Source of the DNA: Pleomorphomonas carboxyditropha | GTDB lineage: Bacteria > Pseudomonadota > Alphaproteobacteria > Rhizobiales > Pleomorphomonadaceae | Direction: 5' to 3' | NCBI RefSeq assembly: GCF_002770725.1 | Contig: NZ_NQVN01000002.1 | Location: forward strand, 1-64,000 | Length of the DNA: 64,000 nucleotides | In this document: positions 53,827 to 62,857 of the stretch, piece after piece | How positions within the stretch are numbered: position 1 is the stretch's first letter | Layout: every line of letters begins with the position of its first letter | The notes under the pieces: model-generated | The model's input: the letters and a program-made list of their open reading frames with translations, nothing else | The model's database searches: none | Told to the model about the DNA's origin: nothing | Position numbers and translations under genes: made by a program

Positions 53827-54546
53827 CTACCTTGCAAGCAGTTCGCGGATCGGGCGGACGCGGCCGATCACGTGTCGGGAGGTGGTGAAGACGAAATCGG
53901 CAACCGCCTCATGGCCGGTGATCGCCGTGTCGATCGCCTCGGGGGAGGGGGCGAGCCAGGCGCCGAGGTGGTGCCAGCCGTGCGCCCAGTCGAGCCGGTG
54001 GCGGCCGGCGATGTCGATGTCGAGCGCGAGGTCGCCCTTGAAGGCGATGTCGCATTCGGCGTCATAGGCGGCGCGTTCGTCGGGCGTCGCCGCCGCCCAG
54101 TTGTCGTTCCATTCCCAGAAGGCGAGAAAGCCCCAGTCGCGCGGCCGGTCGCCGCCCGTTCCATGCACGGCGGCGAACTCGCGCGGGCCGATCATCCATT
54201 CGGTGGCGAACAGCCGCTCCCAGCCCGCCCTTTCCAGGCGGATCGTGCCTTCGATGGCGGCGGAAAGGCTTGGCGCCTCGAACACGCCGGCCATGTCGTA
54301 GGGATGGGCGAAGCCGGCATCGAGCGCTTCGGCCTCGGCGGAGCCGCCCGGATCGATCATGGCCCGGATGGACAGATGCCAGCCCTCCTCGCCGAGTTGC
54401 CGTAGCGTGGCATCGACCGCCCGGCGTTCGGCCTCGCCGAAGATGTCGGCGGTGTCGCCGTGACGGCGGCAGAGGAAGACCACGGCGGTGCGCCCGGCGG
54501 TGCCGGCCGACGAGAAGACGTCGGTTTCTCCGGTCAGAAGCGTCAT
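53827..54546 (-). CDS. Uncharacterised two-domain protein of the BtpA/PfkB operon
   Basis: A 239-residue soluble protein from ATG 54546, overlapping the BtpA-like stop. No known family recognised. It seems to be an internal duplication: the first half ends FEAPSLSAAIEGTIRLERAG then WERLFATEWMIG, the second half ends LAPSPEAIDTAITGHEAVAD then FVFTTSRHVIGR, and the 101-residue neighbour matches the second half. Tryptophan-rich WGFLAFWEWNDNWA in the middle. Could be an isomerase or a monooxygenase-like barrel; I cannot assign catalysis. Confidence 0.75.
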   Translation of the reverse strand: MTLLTGETDVFSSAGTAGRTAVVFLCRRHGDTADIFGEAERRAVDATLRQLGEEGWHLSIRAMIDPGGSAEAEALDAGFAHPYDMAGVFEAPSLSAAIEGTIRLERAGWERLFATEWMIGPREFAAVHGTGGDRPRDWGFLAFWEWNDNWAAATPDERAAYDAECDIAFKGDLALDIDIAGRHRLDWAHGWHHLGAWLAPSPEAIDTAITGHEAVADFVFTTSRHVIGRVRPIRELLAR

Positions 54547-55391
54547 GACGACCTCGTTTTCCGCACGGCGTTCATCAGCCGCTCGACCCGGCGCGGATCG
54601 ACCGGATTCCACCAGCGGCCGTCGTGCTTCAGCCACTGGCCGACGATCGCCCCGTCGGCGACGGCGAACAGGTCCGGCACCTGTTCGGGGGCGAGACCGG
54701 AGCCGACGACGACCGGCAGGTTGGTGCCGGCGCGCACCTCGCGCACCTCGGCCGGCTGGGTGGGGTTGCCGGTGCGGGTGCCGGTGGCGATCAGGATGTC
54801 GGCGTCGAACCATTCGGCGTCGGTGGCCTGCTCGGCGATGCTGCGGTCGGCGGTGATGGCGTGGGCGCCGAACTTGACGTGCACGTCGGCGAAGATGGCG
54901 ACGTCGCGGGCGCCGATCATCGACCGGTAGCGCAAGGCCTGCGGCGCCGGGCCGTTGAGGAAGCCCTCGTTGGCGACATAGGCGTTGACCCACTGGTTGA
55001 CGCGGACCCAGCGGGCGCCGACCGCCTTGGCGATGGCCAGCGCCGGGATAGCGCCGTTGGCGACGCAGGTGATGCCGATCGGCGTGTCGACCGCGTTGCG
55101 GACCTCGATGCAGGCGGCGGTCAGCGCCGCCACCGTTTCCGGGCCGATGTCGTCGGGGCGGGCGAACGGCAGGTCGCTGGCGTTCTCGACGATGATGCCG
55201 TCGATGCCGCCGGCGGCGAGCGTCCGGGCGTCCTCGGCGGCGGCGGCGTAGATCTCGCGCACCGGCTGTCCGTCGTAGCGCGGCGCGCCGGGCAGCGGCT
55301 TCAGGTGGATGACGCCGATGACCGGCTTGCGAACCGGGAACAGGGCTTCGAGCGCGTTGCCCTTGTCGGGCAGGACCAATGGGGCAGTCAT
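54543..55391 (-). CDS. BtpA/SgcQ-family TIM-barrel protein
   Basis: A 282-residue protein of the BtpA family. It has KPVIGVIHLKPLPGAPRYDG near residue 22, GGIDGIIVENASDLPF, VRVNQWVNAYVANEGFLNGPA, IFADVHVKFGAH and the phosphate-loop-like VVVGSGLAPEQVPDLFAVADGAIVG. Cyanobacterial BtpA affects photosystem I; bacterial SgcQ is in a sugar operon and has no settled reaction. Here it lies between a PfkB kinase and two unknown proteins, so an aldolase or phosphosugar-binding role in a catabolic path is likely, though undetermined. Confidence 0.87.
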   Translation of the reverse strand: MTAPLVLPDKGNALEALFPVRKPVIGVIHLKPLPGAPRYDGQPVREIYAAAAEDARTLAAGGIDGIIVENASDLPFARPDDIGPETVAALTAACIEVRNAVDTPIGITCVANGAIPALAIAKAVGARWVRVNQWVNAYVANEGFLNGPAPQALRYRSMIGARDVAIFADVHVKFGAHAITADRSIAEQATDAEWFDADILIATGTRTGNPTQPAEVREVRAGTNLPVVVGSGLAPEQVPDLFAVADGAIVGQWLKHDGRWWNPVDPRRVERLMNAVRKTRSS

Positions 55392-55398
55392 GTTTCCT

Positions 55399-56307
55399 CT
55401 ACGTCTGGGAACGGCCGGCCGCCGCCTTGTCGCGGAAGGCGGCCACTTGGAGTCGGGTTGGATAGGAGGACTGGGCGCCCAGCCCGAGACAGCTCAGCGT
55501 CGCCGCCGTCACGGCGGCGGCCAGGGCTTCGCGCGGCGGCGAGCCGGCCAGTCGCTCGCCGACGTACCAGCCGGCGAGGCAGTCGCCGGCGCCGGTGGTG
55601 TCGACGGGCCGGCCGATGACCGGCGCGGGGATGGACACGGCCGTCCCGGCGGTCACCAGCTCGGCGCCATCGCGGCCACGGGTGCGGATGACGCTGCGCA
55701 CGCCAAGGGCCAGCAGGCGCGCGGCACCGTCGCCGCCGAGGGCGGCATCGGCACGATCGTTGAGGAACAGCGCTTCGGCGCCGTCGAGCAGCGGCAGCAG
55801 GGTGTCGATGCCGGCGGCGAACGACGCCGGCTCGAGATCGAGCGACCAGGCGATGCCGGCGGCGCGGCAGCGGGCGACCAGACGCTCGGCGGCGGTGCCG
55901 TAGGCGGCGGTGTGCAGCCAGCCGACGCCATGGAGCGAGACGGCTTCCACGGCGCCGTCGCCGGGATACATGGAGACCCCGGGGTCGAGCAGCAGCCGCT
56001 TCTCGCCGTGCGGCTCGACGATGACCACCACCCGGCAGGTCCGGCCTTCGGCGGGCGATGCCTCGACATCGACCCCGGCGGCGGCGAGCCCATCGGCGAC
56101 GATACGGGCGGCGGCGTCGCTGCCGACCTGCACCAGCAGCCGCGCCCGGCCGCCGGCGCGCGCACAGGCCACGGCGGCGTTGGCGACCACGCCACCAGGA
56201 GCCTCGACGGCCTCGTTCACATGTACCTTCTCGTCCGGCGCCGGCACGTGGTCGGCGACCAGGGTCAGGTCGAGGCTGACGTCGCCGGCGAACAGGGCGG
56301 CGGTCAT
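55399..56307 (-). CDS. PfkB-family carbohydrate kinase
   Basis: A 302-residue kinase from ATG 56307, overlapping the gntR stop. Features: FAGDVSLDLTLVADHVP, the sugar-binding GGVVANAAVACARAG, EALFLNDRADA and the catalytic DTTGAGDCLAGWYVG. It probably phosphorylates the sugar or nucleoside imported by the FrcBCA-like transporter of the same operon. The precise substrate is not readable from sequence. Confidence 0.88.
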   Translation of the reverse strand: MTAALFAGDVSLDLTLVADHVPAPDEKVHVNEAVEAPGGVVANAAVACARAGGRARLLVQVGSDAAARIVADGLAAAGVDVEASPAEGRTCRVVVIVEPHGEKRLLLDPGVSMYPGDGAVEAVSLHGVGWLHTAAYGTAAERLVARCRAAGIAWSLDLEPASFAAGIDTLLPLLDGAEALFLNDRADAALGGDGAARLLALGVRSVIRTRGRDGAELVTAGTAVSIPAPVIGRPVDTTGAGDCLAGWYVGERLAGSPPREALAAAVTAATLSCLGLGAQSSYPTRLQVAAFRDKAAAGRSQT

Positions 56308-57071
56308 GATCGCACCAGATCGACGGTGAAGCGGTAGCGGTCGGCGCGGTAGGACACCACGACGTATTCGATCGGCGTCTTGTCCCGGCCGAGCGACCGG
56401 CGGCGGGCGACCAGCATGGCCGAGCCGACCGGGATTTCGAGATGCCGGGCCATGCGCCGGTCGGCGATGGCGGCCTCGATCGTCTCGCTGCCGCCGACGA
56501 TCCGTGCCCCGAAGGAGGTTTCCAGCCAGTCGTAGAGCGAGCGGTTGTCGAATTCGGACGGCGAGGGCAGGGGCGCGTCGCCGATCACCCCAGGGTGGAT
56601 CCAGGCGTCGGACAGCGCCATCGGCAGCCCGTCGGCCTTGAGCACACGCTCGATGTGCAGCGCCGGCCGTCCGGCCTCCACACCGATTTCCTTCGCCGCC
56701 TCGCCCGAGATCGGAGCCAGGGAGATGCCCAAGGTCTGGTAGCTGGCGCTGAGGCCACGCTGGCGCATATCCTCGGCAAAGCTCGACAGGCGGCTGAGCG
56801 GCTGCTCGACCTTGGGGTCGAGCACCACCGATCCCCGGCCGGCCTTGCGCAGGATCAGCCCCTCCTGCTCCAGGCGGTCGAGCGCCGCTCTGGCGGTGGT
56901 TCGACTGACGCCGAATGTTTCGTTGAGCAGCGCTTCCGATGGCAGGACGTCGCCCGCCTTGAACTCGCCATGCTCGATGGAGCGGCGAAGGCGATCGGCA
57001 ATCTGCCACCAGAGGGGCAACGGTCCGGAGGTGAGTTCAGTATCGTTCCACATGATTGTCATTACATTCAT
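56304..57071 (-). CDS. GntR-family regulator with UTRA domain
   Basis: A 255-residue regulator. N-terminal winged helix: PLWWQIADRLRRSIEHGEFKAGDVLPSE (about 18-45) and FGVSRTTARAALDRLEQEGL. The C-terminal UTRA (HutC-type) ligand domain contains LHIERVLKADGLPMALSDAW. Three Met codons (57071, 57062, 57053) could start it. It is the first gene of the kinase/BtpA/transporter operon, with an operator-like palindrome immediately upstream, so it controls its own operon. Confidence 0.9.
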   Translation of the reverse strand: MNVMTIMWNDTELTSGPLPLWWQIADRLRRSIEHGEFKAGDVLPSEALLNETFGVSRTTARAALDRLEQEGLILRKAGRGSVVLDPKVEQPLSRLSSFAEDMRQRGLSASYQTLGISLAPISGEAAKEIGVEAGRPALHIERVLKADGLPMALSDAWIHPGVIGDAPLPSPSEFDNRSLYDWLETSFGARIVGGSETIEAAIADRRMARHLEIPVGSAMLVARRRSLGRDKTPIEYVVVSYRADRYRFTVDLVRS

Positions 57072-57083
57072 ATGTCATGACAT
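57072..57083. promoter_or_regulatory. GntR operator candidate
   Basis: ATGTCATGACAT is a perfect 12-base palindrome directly adjoining the first possible gntR start codon. HutC-type regulators bind such short palindromes; here binding would block transcription or initiation of the whole operon. Confidence 0.55.
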
Positions 57084-57144
57084 TTGGTCAAGCTGCATGG
57101 TTATGCGGCTTGCTGAAATTATGGGCGTTCATTGTAGAGGGCAT

Positions 57145-57439
57145 GGCGTCGACTCTGGCAGGCGCGGCATGACGCCTTCTACGCGACGGTGGCGCTGAAG
57201 CCGGGCGCGAAGGGCTGGCCGAGCGATGTCTGCGTGCCGGTGTCGTCGAGCGCCTCAACGGCGAGATCGTGGCGCTGGCGATCGCCGCCGACGGCACGTC
57301 GACGGGCGAGCACGGCGTCGGCCTCGGCAAGAAGAAATACCTCGCCGCCGAATACGGGGAAGCCCTCGAGGTCATGCGCCTCATCAAGGCGGCGCTCGAT
57401 CCCCAAGGCATCCTCAACCCCGGCAAGATCCTGCCCTGA
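57145..57439 (+). pseudogene. Remnant of a GlcD-type FAD-linked oxidase
   Basis: Two fragments of a glycolate/D-lactate dehydrogenase gene joined by a frame-changing deletion. The first reads [20 protein letters not shown] then DVCVPVS (57145-57245). The second, in another frame, reads [32 protein letters not shown] and [14 protein letters not shown] before the TGA at 57439. The FAD-binding N-terminal half and the middle are missing. It is decayed and follows the gntR gene on the opposite strand. Confidence 0.85.
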
Positions 57440-57515
57440 AGCGGGCGGATGCTATACAGAGTAGGGCAACGGCGGCGGCCATCGGTCGGCCGCCCAACGG
57501 AAAAGGAAGTCTTCC

Positions 57516-58622
57516 TTGGCTCAACCGGCACTCTTCACGCCGATCTCCATCGGCAAGCTGTCGCTCGCCAACCGCATCGTCATCGCCCCGATGTGCCAGT
57601 ATTCGGCCGAGGACGGCAAGGCGACCGACTGGCACCTCATCCACTACGGCGGCCTCAGCCATTCCGGCGCCGGCCTCCTGACCATCGAGGCAACGGCCGT
57701 GTCGCCGGAGGGGCGCATCAGCTATGCCGACCTCGGCCTGTATTCCGATGATTGCGCGGCGGCGCTCGGCCGGACGCTCGCCGGCATCCGCCGCTGGTCG
57801 GACATGCCGATCGCCGTCCAGCTCGCCCACGCCGGCCGCAAGGCGTCGACGGACCTGCCATGGCGGACCGGCGCGCTGCTGCCGGCGTCTCATGAGCGCG
57901 GCTGGCCGACGGTGGCGCCGTCCGCCATTCCGTTCCGGGCCGGCGACGAGGTCCCGGCCGCGCTCGACCGGGACGGCCTCGCCCGCATCCGCAAGGCCTT
58001 CGCCGAGGCTGCCAAGCGGGCCGGGGATCTCGGAATCGAGGCCGTGCAGATCCATGCCGCGCACGGCTATCTGCTCCATCAGTTCCTGTCGCCCCTGTCC
58101 AACCACCGCGACGACGCCTATGGCGGCTCCCTGGAAAACCGGCTGCGCTTTCCGCTGGAAGTGTTCGACGCGGTCCGCGACGCGTTCCCGGGGGAACGGC
58201 CGGTGACCATTCGCGTCTCCGCGACCGACTGGGCCGATGGCGGTTGGGATATCGACGGCACCGTCGCCTTCGCCAAGGCGCTCGAGGCGCATGGCTGCGA
58301 CGCGATCCATGTGTCGAGCGGCGGGCTTGCCGAACATCAGCGCATCGTCCTCGGCCCCAATTACCAGGTGCCGTTCGCCCGCACTGTGAAGGCGGCGGTG
58401 AAGATGCCGGTGGTCGCCGTCGGCCTCATCACCGAGCCGGAGCAGGCGGAGGCGATCGTCGCCACCGGCGACGCCGATCTCGTGGCGGTCGCCCGGACCG
58501 TTCTCTACGATCCGCGCTGGCCCTGGCACGCGGCGGCGGCGCTCGGCGCCAGCATCAGGGTGCCCGACCAGTATCTGCGCAGCCAGCCGCGGCGGCTGAG
58601 CGGCCTGTTCACGTCTGGCTGA
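57516..58622 (+). CDS. NADH:flavin oxidoreductase, Old Yellow Enzyme family
   Basis: A 368-residue FMN enzyme of the YqjM-like branch. TTG 57516 has AAAGGAAG upstream. It shows LANRIVIAPMCQYSAEDG (with the YqjM-type Cys), VQLAHAGRKAS, HAAHGYLLHQFLSPLSNHRDDAYGG (His-His pair) in two stretches, and AVGLITEPEQAE. It reduces activated C=C bonds of enones or acts on xenobiotics. No partner genes; it stands just after the glcD remnant. Confidence 0.92.
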   Translation: MAQPALFTPISIGKLSLANRIVIAPMCQYSAEDGKATDWHLIHYGGLSHSGAGLLTIEATAVSPEGRISYADLGLYSDDCAAALGRTLAGIRRWSDMPIAVQLAHAGRKASTDLPWRTGALLPASHERGWPTVAPSAIPFRAGDEVPAALDRDGLARIRKAFAEAAKRAGDLGIEAVQIHAAHGYLLHQFLSPLSNHRDDAYGGSLENRLRFPLEVFDAVRDAFPGERPVTIRVSATDWADGGWDIDGTVAFAKALEAHGCDAIHVSSGGLAEHQRIVLGPNYQVPFARTVKAAVKMPVVAVGLITEPEQAEAIVATGDADLVAVARTVLYDPRWPWHAAAALGASIRVPDQYLRSQPRRLSGLFTSG

Positions 58623-58639
58623 AAAGCCGGGACGCACAC

Positions 58640-59698
58640 TTAGGCCACCGCAGTCCCGGTGACGATCTTGAGGTCGAAGCCTTCGACACGCGCGACAAAA
58701 ATGGGGTGGCGCCCGCCGACCAGCGGTGCCTTATCGAGGCCGCGCGCCGTCTTGCGCAGCCGTGCCCGGCCAACCGCCCGCCGCACCGCCGTGGCGGAGA
58801 AATTTCCCGACGCCTCGACCAGCGCCGCGTAGCTGTAGATGCCTTCGTAGCAGGATTGGCCATAGGCGTTGGCCGGCGGCGGCGTATCGCCAAAAGCGCA
58901 ATGGTAGCGCTCGAGAAAGGCGCCGTTGTTCCGCGACCGCATCGAGGCGAAATAGGACGATGCGATGTAGAGGTTCTCGGTATCGCCATCGTCGAGATTG
59001 TAGATCACCGTCTCGTCGACCGCGGAAGCGAAGCGGACCGTGCAGGCCGAAAGGTCTTCGGCAGCGAAGGCACGGTGGAACTGCACGGCGTCAAGCCCGA
59101 GAAAATGGGGAAGCACGACATCCGACTTGGTGGAGCGGATACGGTCGAGGAGGGGACCGAAGTCGTGGTTTTCGAGCGGCAGATAATCCTCGCCGGTGAT
59201 CGCCCCGCCAAGGTCACGGATGATCTGTCGCGCCGTCGAGAAAGACGAACGCGGCCACAGATAGTCGCTGCCGCACAAAAAGAAACGCGAGACGCCGCGC
59301 TCGGTCATCAGCCATTCAATCGCCGGCCGCAGCAGTTCGCCCGAGGTCTCGCCGGTGGTGAGCAGGCTGGGATCGTGTTCGCCGCCCTCGAACTGCGGCG
59401 TGTAGATGAAGGGTACCTTGCCGCCGATCGCTTCCTTGACCTGGCGACGGGCGTAGCTCGGGAACATGCCGATCAGCGCGTCGATATGGTCGACGACCAC
59501 GGCGTCGTGCGCAGTCGTGGCGGCGCTCCACGCGGTGACGCCGGCATCGAGGGGCCAGAGTTCGACCTGCCGGCCGAGCAGGCCGCCGGCGGCGTTGATC
59601 TCATTCACTGCCAGTTGGGCGCACGCGATCGCCGAAGGCCCCCACAACCCTGCAGGACCTTGCTGGCACAGAAGCAGCCCTATCCTGACAGTGCGCAT
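58640..59698 (-). CDS. AmiC-like amide/urea-binding protein without signal peptide
   Basis: A 352-residue periplasmic-binding-fold protein (receptor family ligand-binding type, as AmiC and FmdD/UrtA). From ATG 59698 the protein begins directly with MRTVRIGLLLCQQGPAGLWG, so it has no export signal; the frame is open upstream but that part is not hydrophobic. Body motifs: LAVNEINAAGGLLGRQVELW, AYGQSCYEGIYSYAALVEA. Cytoplasmic AmiC of Pseudomonas senses amides and controls an amidase operon. The amidase at 61346 makes the same sensor role plausible, though an amiR gene is not present. Confidence 0.8.
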   Translation of the reverse strand: MRTVRIGLLLCQQGPAGLWGPSAIACAQLAVNEINAAGGLLGRQVELWPLDAGVTAWSAATTAHDAVVVDHIDALIGMFPSYARRQVKEAIGGKVPFIYTPQFEGGEHDPSLLTTGETSGELLRPAIEWLMTERGVSRFFLCGSDYLWPRSSFSTARQIIRDLGGAITGEDYLPLENHDFGPLLDRIRSTKSDVVLPHFLGLDAVQFHRAFAAEDLSACTVRFASAVDETVIYNLDDGDTENLYIASSYFASMRSRNNGAFLERYHCAFGDTPPPANAYGQSCYEGIYSYAALVEASGNFSATAVRRAVGRARLRKTARGLDKAPLVGGRHPIFVARVEGFDLKIVTGTAVA

Positions 59699-59951
59699 GA
59701 CCACATTCCCCAGGCCGGCCGCCAAGACGCGGCAATTGGGCTTTCGCAGCATTTTCCATGCCAGATCACGATGGCGCCGACGGGCGGTATCCTGCCCGCG
59801 CAATGGGCGAAATCGCTTTGTCCTGCCCAAGGCGCGGGCATGCGGCGTAGGCCGCGATTGTCATCGGGGATCGGGCTAATCACTTGACCATACTTGCGTC
59901 GTCGGTTCTGAAACTATAGAAAAGGAAATATTTGAAAAAGAGGATATCGCG

Positions 59952-60383
59952 GTGGAAACCTTGACCGGTGGTGAATCGCACGAACTGATGCAGCTCATCG
60001 GCGGCGTCAATCGCCGGTTCGAACTGGCCGTCGAGGCCAGACTGAAACCGCTTGGCTTCACCATCGAGCAATATCGTGTGCTGGAAGCCCTTGACCGGCA
60101 CGACGGCCAGCCGATGGGCGAGCTTGCCCAGGGGGTCTTCGTCGATTCGCCGACCCTTACCAAGATCATCGACCGGATGATTGCCAACGGCGACGTCTAT
60201 CGCGCTCCCGATCCCGGCGACCGGCGGCGCGTCCTGATCTTCAAGTCCGAGAAGGGCGTCGCTCAACTGGTCGCGCTCAGGGAACGGCTCAAGGACACGC
60301 TCTACGATTTCTCCGAACGGATTGACCGATCGGCGGCCGGCCAACTGCGGGGGCTCCTGCAGTCGTTGCTGCCGCCCAATTGA
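59952..60383 (+). CDS. MarR-family transcriptional regulator
   Basis: A 143-residue winged-helix regulator from GTG 59952 with AGAGGA upstream. It contains FTIEQYRVLEALDRHDGQPMGELAQGVFVDSPTLTKIIDRM (about residues 37-77) and the wing DPGDRRRVLIF. Between the AmiC-like and exporter genes. It likely controls this small amide or xenobiotic group; a TATTTGAAAAA motif upstream recurs before the amidase gene. Confidence 0.9.
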   Translation: METLTGGESHELMQLIGGVNRRFELAVEARLKPLGFTIEQYRVLEALDRHDGQPMGELAQGVFVDSPTLTKIIDRMIANGDVYRAPDPGDRRRVLIFKSEKGVAQLVALRERLKDTLYDFSERIDRSAAGQLRGLLQSLLPPN

Positions 60384-60390
60384 ACCTGTC

Positions 60391-61266
60391 TCAGGTGGTA
60401 TGGTCGGCAGTTGGACGCGCCGCGCTGGTCGCCACCAGGGCAACTCCCGCCAGCACCAGCACCGTACCGGCGAAAAAGGCCGCATCCGGCCGTTCGCCAA
60501 GCAGGACTTGACCGAGAACGACCGTCATCAGTGGGAACATCAGCGTCAACGGCGACACGAGGCTTGCCTCGTAGCGGCGGAGCAGCCGGTAATAGCCGGT
60601 GTGGCTGATCACGGTGACCGCCAGCGAAGCGAACAGCACCGTTCCGCCGAAGACCAGCGGCTGCGTCAGAACGTCGGCTGCCCGTCCCGGCTCGAACGCC
60701 AGCGAGGCGGCAGCGAGCGGCCAGATCGAACTGAGGCTTGTCCAGGCCTGAAGGCGCATCGGGCTGATGGCCGCGAGCCGCTTCATCAGCACCGATCCGA
60801 GCGCCAGGGAAGCAGCCGCCACCAGCACGGCGGCAGCCCCGAGGCCCGACATGTGCGCGTCCGGTCGCCACAGCACCGCGACGATGCCGGCGAGTGCGAG
60901 CGCGATGCCGACGAGGCGCCGGGCCGCGATCCGCTCGCCGAGGATCAGGGCGGAGAACAGTGCCGTCATGGGAATGCCGACCTGCAACAGGATGGCCACG
61001 ACCGAGGCATCGACGAGACCGTAGCCGATCATCAGCACGCCGAAATGCCCCGCTCCCATCAGAAGGCTGACAAGGATGAGCGGCGCCAGCGGCCGGGGCA
61101 GCGGTCGGAGGAGCGGCGACAGCACCGCCGCCGCCAGCGCGAAGCGCGCAGCCGAAAGCAAGAGTGGCGGCACTCCGGCATCGGCGATGGCATAACGGCT
61201 GACGACGGCATTGACCGCCCAGACGAAACAGATGGCGGCAAGCAACAGGAAATCACGACGGCTCAT
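60391..61266 (-). CDS. DMT-superfamily EamA transporter
   Basis: A 291-residue membrane protein with about ten hydrophobic spans in two EamA repeats (roughly 5-135 and 145-280), starting MSRRDFLLLAAICFVWAVNA. Such transporters export amino acids or other metabolites. Its 3' end nearly meets the marR stop; substrate unknown. Confidence 0.9.
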   Translation of the reverse strand: MSRRDFLLLAAICFVWAVNAVVSRYAIADAGVPPLLLSAARFALAAAVLSPLLRPLPRPLAPLILVSLLMGAGHFGVLMIGYGLVDASVVAILLQVGIPMTALFSALILGERIAARRLVGIALALAGIVAVLWRPDAHMSGLGAAAVLVAAASLALGSVLMKRLAAISPMRLQAWTSLSSIWPLAAASLAFEPGRAADVLTQPLVFGGTVLFASLAVTVISHTGYYRLLRRYEASLVSPLTLMFPLMTVVLGQVLLGERPDAAFFAGTVLVLAGVALVATSAARPTADHTT

Positions 61267-61345
61267 GAAATTGTGGACGCTCGGGATGCGATCCCGGCGC
61301 TCCTTTCGGGGCAGGGGCTCCGGTCTGGAGAAGGCGATGGCGCGA

Positions 61346-62857
61346 TCAGAAGCCGCGCCAGTCGCCGCTCGCCTCGAAGGCGCCCGCCGCCCGGTAGATC
61401 GACGCCTCGCCGAAATGGCGGCCGATCAGCATCATGCCGACCGGCAACCCGTCGACGAGGCCGCAGGGCACCGACATGGCCGGATGGCCGGTGACGTCGA
61501 GAGGCGCGGTGTTGACGTTGAGTTCGAAGGCCCGGGCGACGACCTCGGATAGCGGAGCCCCGGGGTCTGGCAGCGGCGAGGCAACGCGCGGCAGCGTCGG
61601 CATCAGCAAGAGATCGCAGGCGGAAAGCGCCCGGTCATAGGCGGCGCGCATGGCGCGGGCCAGATTTTGCGCCTTGGCGTAATAGCGGCCGCCGTAACGG
61701 CGGATACCCCATTCGCCCGTCAGCATGGAGAGCTTCAGTGTCGGCGACAGGTCGTTGGCGCGCTCGCGCCAATGGGCATGGGCAGCCATCAGGCCGACAT
61801 CGTAGCGCCCCTTCCAGTTGAAGCCCATGCCGTTGCCGCGCATCATCTGCTGCGTCAGTCCTTCGAGGCCGATGGGCGACCATACCGAGGCGGTCGTCAC
61901 ATGCTCGGGTAGCGAAATCTCGCCGACCACGGCCCCGAGACCGGCGAGGCGACGGGCCGCTTCCCTCACTTTCTCCGCCACCTCGGACCGCATGCCTTTG
62001 GCGGCGAAGCCTTCGGCGACGAGGCCGATGCGAAGGCCGGCGACACCGGCTCCCACAGCGGTCCGATAGTCGTCGAGCCGCGGCGCGCCCTGACGCGGAT
62101 CGAGCCCATCGGCTCCGGCGATCACCGAGAGCAACAGGGCGTTATCGCCGACCGATGCCGTCATCGGCCCGGTGTGGTCAAGCGTCGCTTCGATGGGCAT
62201 GATGCCGGTATAGGGTACGAGGCCGTGGGTCGGCTTGAGGCCGTAGATGCCGCAGTAGGACGCGGGGATGCGGATCGAGCCGCCCTGGTCGCCACCGATG
62301 GCCATGTCGACCTCGCCGGACGCCACCAGTGCGCCGCAGCCCGACGAGGAGCCGCCGGCCGAGTAGCCGCGACGCCAGGGGTTGTGCACCGGACCTGGGT
62401 CGGAGGTGTGGCTGCCGCCGGACATGCAGAATTTCTCGCAAGTCGCCTTGCCGACGATCGTGCCGCCCGCATCGAGGATGCGGCTGACCACCGTCGCATC
62501 CAGCGCCGGCAGATGACCGTCGAGCGTCGACGAGCCGTTCATCATCGGCACGCCGGCAAGCGCCACATTGTCCTTGAGAACGATGGTGCGGCCCGCCAGC
62601 GGTCCGTTGGCCGAGCCGGCAATCGTCGCCTTGCGCGCCCAGGCGCCGAGATGATTCTCCTCGCCCTCCGGCCGATAGCCGCGTGAGCGATCGTAACTCC
62701 GTGCCTCGGGGTCGGGAAGCGCGTCGACAAGGTCATAGTCGTCGAAACTGGACTGCATCAGGTCGAACATCTCGGCCAGTTCATGTGGCGTGAAGGACAT
62801 GCCGAACCCGGCGGCGATGTCCTCAAGGTCGGCGATTGTGGGGCGGACGATCGGCAT
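61346..62857 (-). CDS. Amidase signature family enzyme
   Basis: A 503-residue amidase. The Ser-cisSer-Lys triad is visible: Lys in [11 protein letters not shown], the Gly/Ser-rich [20 protein letters not shown], and the nucleophile Ser in [13 protein letters not shown]. The N-terminal helical extension with [19 protein letters not shown] is shared with nitrile-pathway enantioselective amidases. It hydrolyses an amide to acid and ammonia. It lies 79 bases beyond the exporter gene on the same strand and 423 bases from a divergent transporter ATPase. Confidence 0.93.
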   Translation of the reverse strand: MPIVRPTIADLEDIAAGFGMSFTPHELAEMFDLMQSSFDDYDLVDALPDPEARSYDRSRGYRPEGEENHLGAWARKATIAGSANGPLAGRTIVLKDNVALAGVPMMNGSSTLDGHLPALDATVVSRILDAGGTIVGKATCEKFCMSGGSHTSDPGPVHNPWRRGYSAGGSSSGCGALVASGEVDMAIGGDQGGSIRIPASYCGIYGLKPTHGLVPYTGIMPIEATLDHTGPMTASVGDNALLLSVIAGADGLDPRQGAPRLDDYRTAVGAGVAGLRIGLVAEGFAAKGMRSEVAEKVREAARRLAGLGAVVGEISLPEHVTTASVWSPIGLEGLTQQMMRGNGMGFNWKGRYDVGLMAAHAHWRERANDLSPTLKLSMLTGEWGIRRYGGRYYAKAQNLARAMRAAYDRALSACDLLLMPTLPRVASPLPDPGAPLSEVVARAFELNVNTAPLDVTGHPAMSVPCGLVDGLPVGMMLIGRHFGEASIYRAAGAFEASGDWRGF

